In this document: positions 57,762-64,000 of the stretch, piece by piece
Layout: every line of letters starts with the position of its first letter
How positions within the stretch are numbered: the stretch's first letter is position 1
Origin: Rosa chinensis
Lineage: Eukaryota; Streptophyta; Magnoliopsida; Rosales; Rosaceae
Assembly: GCF_002994745.2 (NCBI RefSeq)
Contig: NC_037090.1
Coordinates: forward strand, 22,208,001-22,272,000
Direction of reading: 5' to 3'
DNA: 64,000 nt
The notes under the pieces: generated by a model
What the model saw: only the letters and a program-made list of their open reading frames with translations
What the model was told of the DNA's origin: nothing
The model's database searches: none
Translations under genes and position numbers: made by a program

Positions 57762-60700
57762 GTGGTAGAAGCACTAATTACATCAGATGAGGCCTACATC
57801 CTAAGCTGATGATGCCATTATCACATGATCAATAAAAATCTTGAATCCCAGATTCCCACGATTCCCACGATTTTATAACCACTCTTACACACATGTTTTT
57901 TAAGAGGAAAAGGGTGGTTGATCAACGGGGATAAAACAAATGAAAGAAAGTTGGGAGATGGAAAAGAGAGACACAGAAGCAAAAGGAGTAGGCATATATA
58001 GCTTATGCAATTTTGTCAACCAAATGCTCATCACACGAATTATGACTTCTTCATACAACCAATTTAACCACGAGGTTAGCATTAGAGATCCAAGCACAAT
58101 GAAGAGCTTAACATAAATAATAGACTACGAATAAAGTGTTAGCATTAGAGTCTTCCCTAATAACCTTAACCTTAACACAAATAATAGACTACTAATGGCA
58201 TGTGTTCTGACATACGAATAGCAGGGAGATGAATGCAGGTTTTCACAAATTGGGTGGGACTCAATGTCTTCATTGCTTGGTACCCAATAAGATCTACAAC
58301 TTCCCCAACCTAACCCAATGCCACCTAGTTGACTAAGAGTTCATTTTAAAACAAGCTAACAGAAAATTAATACAAATCTCTTAACTTACAGATATCACAA
58401 AGTTTACCACTTTCAATCTTTTGATGATGCTATCGAATTGAGTTGTATAAAATGCCCTCTAGTTAGGCTTCTCTACACCAACACCAGATAATGATAATTT
58501 TACTGAGCTAGTAAACTGTAGGATGTTGTTTAAAGAAGGCCCAAGAGACAAAACATGAACAACTTGGGCATAAAATTATTTAAGTTACCAAAATGGGATA
58601 TAAGATGTTAAAGAAGTCTGACAGGAAATTTCAGCTATGCATTTCAACAAACCCCTTAGGCACAAGAAACCCAGTGTTCTATTTTCCAAGAAACTGAGAT
58701 AGTTTAACACCCAGAAAAGTACTTAATGTTTGCAGAAAATTATGCTGCAGAAATCCTAATGCATAGAGCTAACTTCGTGATGACATAAATCCTTCGTACG
58801 AACTCCAAAAAGAGCAAGACTGATTTCATTTGAAGGATGGGAATGCCTACTTTTCAAGTACTGGTGCTTTCAAGAAAGACTGGATGTAGAAAACTACTAA
58901 AGAGACCGAAATTAAAAAGACAGTATTGCTGTGTACAGAAATTCGTGCAGTAGACCTGCAACTTTGAAAAATCATAAGTAATTCTAGAAAAATTGTTTTT
59001 AGGAGATTCTAATTCTGAAACAATCTTTAAGATGTCTATTGCAATTTGTAAGAAGATAATAATTTCAAGTTCCCAACCGAACTGTACAGTTTTCAGTAAA
59101 AGTTCAACTGGGTTAGAAACTCAGAAACACAAATTCACATTTGCAGAACCTCTTTTCTACCTTCAGTTTTAACCAATGAATCCTAAATAGAAGAGCTGGA
59201 ACTTAACAAAAACAAACCAAAAGACTCAAAATCAATTGAAAGATATTACCAGTTAGACAAATATAGCAAGGACTTTGGAAAAGAAGGAACTTATGGATCT
59301 CTCTGCCCTGCTCTACCAAACCATCCATCTTCATTCCCATATCAATCGATCTCTCTCCAACTTTCAACACCACAGAACACAAACTAGAATTGAAAACAAG
59401 ATTGTTGTAACTGAATCCTTCTAAAAGCAAGGTAAATTAACAATTAATGGAAGTGCTTCCTAACTGAGGAGATGTCATTTGTGACTAGAGAAACGAGAGA
59501 AGAAGTTCAATTATAAAGCACGCACCTAGAGAAACAAGAAACCCCCAGAAGCGAAGACGACGCTACAGCTCCACCTAAAGCACGCACCAGCTAAAACCAA
59601 AACACAACGAACCCAATTCTGATTTCAGCATAGTCAAAACAAGATGAACACCCAACACATAATTGAATATCCAAAACAAATAAAGGTAAACCTTCTCAAT
59701 GTTCATAATCAATTCTCACTGTATTAATAACCTAACTTAGACGAAGGTGTAATCGCTGTCAAACACAACAATGAATGAGAACAAAGAGAGTGGATAGTTT
59801 GAAGGAGAAGGAAGACACCCGAAATTGGTTCTGAAGGTTTGGAGCTATTGCTTCGGAGGCGGCAGTGAAATTTGCATATTACCAAAACTGGCACATACAC
59901 TTAATAACATATTACAGATAGAGAAATAAAGCAGCATACCAACAGTCCAAAACTAGCAGCACGCCATCATACCAAAACAGATGCTTGATTGATATTATTT
60001 TCATACCAAACCAGATGCAAATTTCATCTCAATTTATACAATGAACCATTTGTCAATTCTGTTAAACACTTAAACAGCAAATAATATGTTCTGGGGCTTT
60101 GAATGCAACTATGATTTCAAAGCAACTACTGATACACAGTTACACACACACACACACAGAGATAACAATAACAACTATGAAGAAAACTGGAAAAAGCATA
60201 AATTATCGCCGCTTTAGAGCTCTGACATTGTAGAAAAGATATGAGATGGAGGTAGTAAAATAATGGTCCTGTGGGATGCAAATCATGCAATTTGAATCAA
60301 GCTTGAAGAAAGCCGAACCAAGTAAGTGAGTAACCAAGCAAGTTACCCAAAAATCCCGAAATTGAACCCAGCTTGAAGAATCTGAAATCGAAAACTGAAA
60401 TCGAAGTATCGAACCCACAAATCTGCTTGAGCCTTGAGGACATTTGCTTTGCTACTTGAATTCGAGGCGATTGAAGAATTGAAGACTGAAAATTGAAAAT
60501 CCAGAAAGTATTCAAAGTAAGAAACTGATCAATTGATGGATTGAAGAGTGAAAAACAGAAACCCATAAACTCAAAGTAAGGGACCAGTAGCATCGCGGCT
60601 TAGAGGGTCGCGTGCAGAGGTAGGAGTCGGTGTATGGCGGTGCTGGGCTTGGGTTTTGATCCTATTAAGGTGCTGGTTCGATTGGTATGTGGCGGTGTCT

Positions 60701-60934
60701 TGAATTGATGGCTAGAAATGGTGGTCTCCAGTGATGGCAAGGAGAAACGGAAGGGAGAGATAACAGAGAATTGCACGTGCGGCCGAGTAAGAGAGAGTGT
60801 GTGTTGGGTTTCTAGGGTTAGTCGCTATCAAAGTAAAATTTTGTCGAACTAATGGAGGGAAAGAGTGAAAATTAAAAATTTGGCCAAGTGTTCAATATAA
60901 CTAGGGCGCGCAAACACATTTGAACCCTAAAACT

Positions 60935-61326
60935 CAGACAACAGCAATTTCAGTATATTGTCTGAAAGAGAGTTGCACAATAGACAACTGAAAAACTGTT
61001 GTGTGAATCAAAACAATCAGACGACATCTTTTCAACCATTGTATTAATGGAAATTGCACAACAGAGAAGTAATAACTGTTGTCTGATTAAAAACAATCAG
61101 ACAACATCTTTTATCAACCATTGTACAAATGAACCTTGGACAACATCACGTAATAACTGTTGTCTAAATTGACTCATTCAGACAACATCAAAAAAATCAA
61201 CCATTGTCTGAAATGCTTTTGCACAAGAGCCAAGAAAAAACTGTTGTTGGATTCGAAAACTTAGACGACAGAATATTTCTTGCTGTCGTCTGATATGTGT
61301 TGTCTGATTCCAAAATTGGTGTAGTG
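60935..61326. repeat. CACTA-type subterminal repeats and terminus
   Basis: About ten copies of (C)AGACAACAG, TTGTCTGA, ACTGTTGTCTGA and CAACCATTGT occur in alternating orientation and end at GGTGTAGTG. The motif family matches the block at 140-660 but is not identical (GTCTGA- rather than GTGTGA-dominated). Confidence 0.7.
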
Positions 61327-61527
61327 GAATTATCTTTTTGAACTAAAGATTCAAGAGCTTGCAACTTCATATGATATATTTTATAAACAAAATTGAGGGA
61401 ATTGATTCTTCTTGTTTAACCTCCTTCACAATACTTTGTTTCTTTTCTCATAACAACCAATAAAGGATTCATCATAACAAAATAGTCAATCTTTCATGAT
61501 TACTGAGGAAAAACAAAACTGAGTGCT

Positions 61528-61567
61528 ATAGATATGTTTTTTTTTTTTAAATGATAGATATGTTTTT
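61528..61567 (-). mobile_element. Minimal poly(T)/poly(A) retroposon scar
   Basis: Direct repeats ATAGATATGTTTTT (from 61528 and 61554-61567) enclose TTTTTTTAAATG. On the minus strand this reads CATTTAAAAAAA. Confidence 0.6.
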
Positions 61568-61950
61568 AATATTTCAAGTTTTGAAATACTTGTACTGAAC
61601 ATGTATTTACATCTTAAAAACTTATAGTTTAATTCTCCGTTTTCATTCTACAATCCAGTATTACAAAAATAGTTTCATAAAACGTTACAGGACACACCCA
61701 GTTTTTGAGTCACTTTTGGATTACTTGTAGACTCAGTTTACCAAAAACAAGAGAAAACAGAGGAAAAATTTAAAGTACTTTATTTCATTGATGCCCAGAA
61801 TAGAGTTCCAAATTAAGATAACATACAAAGGATTACAAAAATATGTTATGATCTGAACACTGTTGCCAGCTATTCAAGCTAGAACAAAATGGGTCATTCA
61901 TTTGGGCTAAACCCAAAATAAGTTAGTGGGCTAAAACAGTGAAAGCCTGG

Positions 61951-62642
61951 TAGGAATAGGGAATGATCCTATCAATTACCTTGTGGAAGATGTTCAGGAC
62001 TTCTCTTAATCGTAGTAGCACCGCTCACCCACAAACTAATGGCCAAATCGAGGTTATGAATCGAACATTGGGAAATATGATTCAGAGTACTTGTGGAGAT
62101 AAACCGAAGCAATGGGACTACGTCTTGCCACAAGTTGAGTTTGTCTACAACAATTCCGTATATCGATCAATTGGAAGGACTCCATTTTCTGTGGCGTATG
62201 TCTCTCCGCCAAAGCATGTTGTCGACTTAACAAATATTCCAAAAGACAAAGGATTTAGTGTGGTAGCGGAATCTATGGCTAAAGAAGTGCATGGAGTTCA
62301 TGAAGAAGTCAAGAAGAAGCTAGAATCAAGCAATGCAAAATACAAGGCCCTTGTAGATTCTCATAGGCGAGAGAAAGTGTTCAAAGAAGGAGATTATGTT
62401 ATGATCTACTTGTGCAAAGAAAGATTCCCAGTTGGCATTTATAACAAGCTTCAACCCCGCATGTATGGTCCATACAAAGTGCTACAAAAGATCAATGACA
62501 ATGCCTATGTCATTGACTTGCCCGAATCCATGGGAATTTAAAAGACTTTCAATGTAAGTGATATCCATGAGTTTCAGGCCGATGACCACGCTTCTTATCA
62601 TGATGTAAACTCGAGGACGAGTTCTTTTCAAGTGGGGGAGAC
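61951..62642 (+). mobile_element. Gypsy integrase C-terminal region
   Basis: The frame contains [20 protein letters not shown], which includes the catalytic Glu region of the integrase core. It continues with [59 protein letters not shown] and [24 protein letters not shown] after ESMGI replaces the Ser codon kept in the copy at 18640. Reading on gives KTFNVSDIHEFQADD and a purine tract AGTGGGGGAGAC just before the LTR. The N-terminal part of pol is missing to the left. Confidence 0.85.
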
Positions 62643-64000
62643 TGATGTAGAACGACTTGCAGAAGAGTTCAATGAGTAGCCTGAGAAACGCATAGAGAAA
62701 CAACGTCGTAAGCAAGCATAAGTTTCCTATAATGTTTAGGTTTGTTTTCCTTATCTTCATAGATTTAGAATACGTTTAATATTTATTCTCAAAAAAAAAG
62801 AAACGTTTAATATTTCTATAAGGAGTTCCAGTTCCAGCAGGTTTGTTATTTCCTAGTTCTAAACTAAATAGGATTTAGTCATGAGTTAGAGTCTATATAA
62901 GGCACCCTGAAGATTGTATTAGGCATTCAACAATTTAGATAACTTAGAGATTTATCTCACTTCTTTTCCTTATATTCAGTTCAACACTTGTCTACCGTTT
63001 TCACCTTTCATCATTATAGCTTTCACTGCGTTAGCTACAATCAATTCGACGTTACTAATGTTCCATTTTCTTTTTGGAAGGTGATGGAGAGGTTGGAATT
63101 GGAGGCTACCAGGGAGCTAGCGTAAAAGGTTCTCCATGAGAGGAGACATAGACAAAACAAAATTGAACGACGGAGGAGAAAGAGGATGCGATAAATGAGG
63201 ATAATACGGAGGTTCATATCGAATATGACGGGCGCGGCCCATACAAGACTATGACCTAGGCAAAAACCAAATTGGTTGAGGTTTTTAATAAATGTATTGA
63301 AAGCCGCACCACGGTCACCACGGTCCCCGTTAATGCCGATCTAGAAAGCTCAACTGTTGAGGTAAGAATTGATGGAGCTCCGGAAAATATTAAGGAGGCT
63401 GTGCGTTTGATAAAGGCTGTTCGTGAGGTATGGTTTTGATGTTAGTTGCTGTACATTTGATTGTTGCGAAAGTCTTCAGACTACTTTTCTTTCTTTTGAA
63501 ATTGTTTAGTTGTGATTCTATTCAATTGACTTCAAATAATTTTTGAGTACTCCTTTACTCTCATTTTTTTTTCAAATATAATTGATTTTCAACCTTTAAG
63601 ACTGATGCAGAATGACTTGCAGAAGAGTTCGAGGAACAGCTTGAGAAACGCATAGAGAAACAACGTCGTAAGCAAGCGTAAGTTTCCTATAATTTTTAGG
63701 TTTATTTTCCTTATCTTCATAGATTTAGAATACGTTTAATATTTATTCTCAAAAAAAAAAATACGTTTAATATTTCAATAAGGAGTTCCAGTTCCAGCAG
63801 GTTTGTTATTTCCTAGTTCTAAACTAAATAGGATTTAGTCATGAGTTAGAGTCTATATAAGGCACCCTGAAGGTTGTATTAGGCATTCAAAAATTCAGAT
63901 AACTCAGAGATTTATCTCACTTATTGTCCTTATATTCGGTTCGACACTTGTCTACCGTTTTCATATTTCATCCTTATAGCTTTCACTGCGTTAGTTATGT
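62643..64000 (+). mobile_element. Tandem gypsy LTR - leader - LTR (960-bp period)
   Basis: LTR starts TGATGTAGAACGACTTGC (62643) and TGATGCAGAATGACTTGC (63603) stand 960 bp apart. Each LTR holds TCTATATAAGGCACCC and the poly(A) insertion between ACGTTTAATATTT repeats (62772/62803 and 63732/63763). Between them, 63083-63600 matches the KH-like ORF region at 19055-19560 but has stops (for example after RELA). Its end (CAACCTTTA) jumps straight into the next LTR, so the internal region is deleted. The second LTR runs off the window. Confidence 0.75.

Larger units (their letters stand above)
57247..61326. mobile_element. Candidate CACTA-like non-autonomous element
   Basis: The left edge reads CACTACAACAAATCAGC at 57247. 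The right edge, inverted, reads CACTACACCAATTTTGG ending at 61326, so ten of the first twelve bases agree. The right 390 bp is packed with ACAACAG / TTGTCTGA motifs as in CACTA subterminal regions. The left side lacks such motifs, and the three flanking bases (GTC against GAA) do not match, so the two ends may belong to different elements. Apart from the GPX fragment near its left edge, 57500-60900 holds no recognisable gene. Confidence 0.4.

Noticed and set aside
57247..61326. Firm call of a single complete CACTA element
   Set aside because: The termini agree only in part, flanking triplets differ and the left side lacks subterminal repeats, so it is kept as a low-confidence candidate.
1..64000. 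tRNA, rRNA or other structured RNA genes
   Set aside because: I found no cloverleaf or rRNA signature by eye; a covariance-model scan would be needed to exclude small ones.

Overview
The window is plant nuclear DNA. It has intron-rich genes with GT-AG splice sites, RGG, TRAPP and plasma-membrane syntaxin proteins of clearly plant type, long AT-rich introns, and a dense layer of nested transposons (gypsy, copia, LINE, hAT, Harbinger, Mutator-like, CACTA-like). A eudicot is certain enough. A rosid, perhaps Rosaceae, is my guess from the overall flavour only.

Layout. 1-5100 is a transposon stack: CACTA-type subterminal repeats, then a decayed gypsy leader and gag holding a copia solo LTR and a hAT MITE. 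The gag runs directly into a fragment of a UBP12/13-like deubiquitinase gene. A LINE-tail insertion and a 330-bp tandem duplication follow. 6222-7048 (-) is a two-exon RNase T2-like gene. 8022-9654 (-) is a broken 3' piece of a CDK5RAP3-like gene. 11223-13898 (-) is the 3' part of a gene I do not recognise. 14942-18108 (-) is a dead, partial tandem copy of the intact DExH1-type RNA helicase at 20545-29131 (-). Between them lie gypsy and LINE fragments and an ORF with a KH-like C-terminus. 31140-44703 (+) is a complete 28-exon TRAPPC8 homologue, divergent from the helicase. 45915-46987 and 49253-51298 (+) are two SYP12-class syntaxins in tandem. From 51700 to the end the window is transposon-rich again: a Mutator-like element with a (CT)45 tract and a palindromic array, MITEs, a broken PIF/Harbinger element, a glutathione peroxidase fragment beside a CACTA-like terminus, CACTA subterminal repeats, and a gypsy integrase/LTR tandem.

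The four intact or nearly intact loci (RNase, helicase, TRAPPC8, syntaxin pair) are ordinary housekeeping or membrane-traffic genes and form no operon. TRAPPC8 and the SYP12 syntaxins both act in secretory and endosomal traffic, but their adjacency looks incidental. I found no microbial-style defence system, CRISPR or operon.

The most notable pattern is not a gene. At least ten places carry a short core of poly(A) plus a few bases, bounded by near-perfect 9-18 bp direct repeats. I read these as extremely 5'-truncated LINE-type retroposition events. Other points of note are a gag-UBP12 chimera, GC-AG introns (one with GT in the paralogous copy), a captured GPX fragment, and premature stops that are nearly all explained by CGA to TGA.
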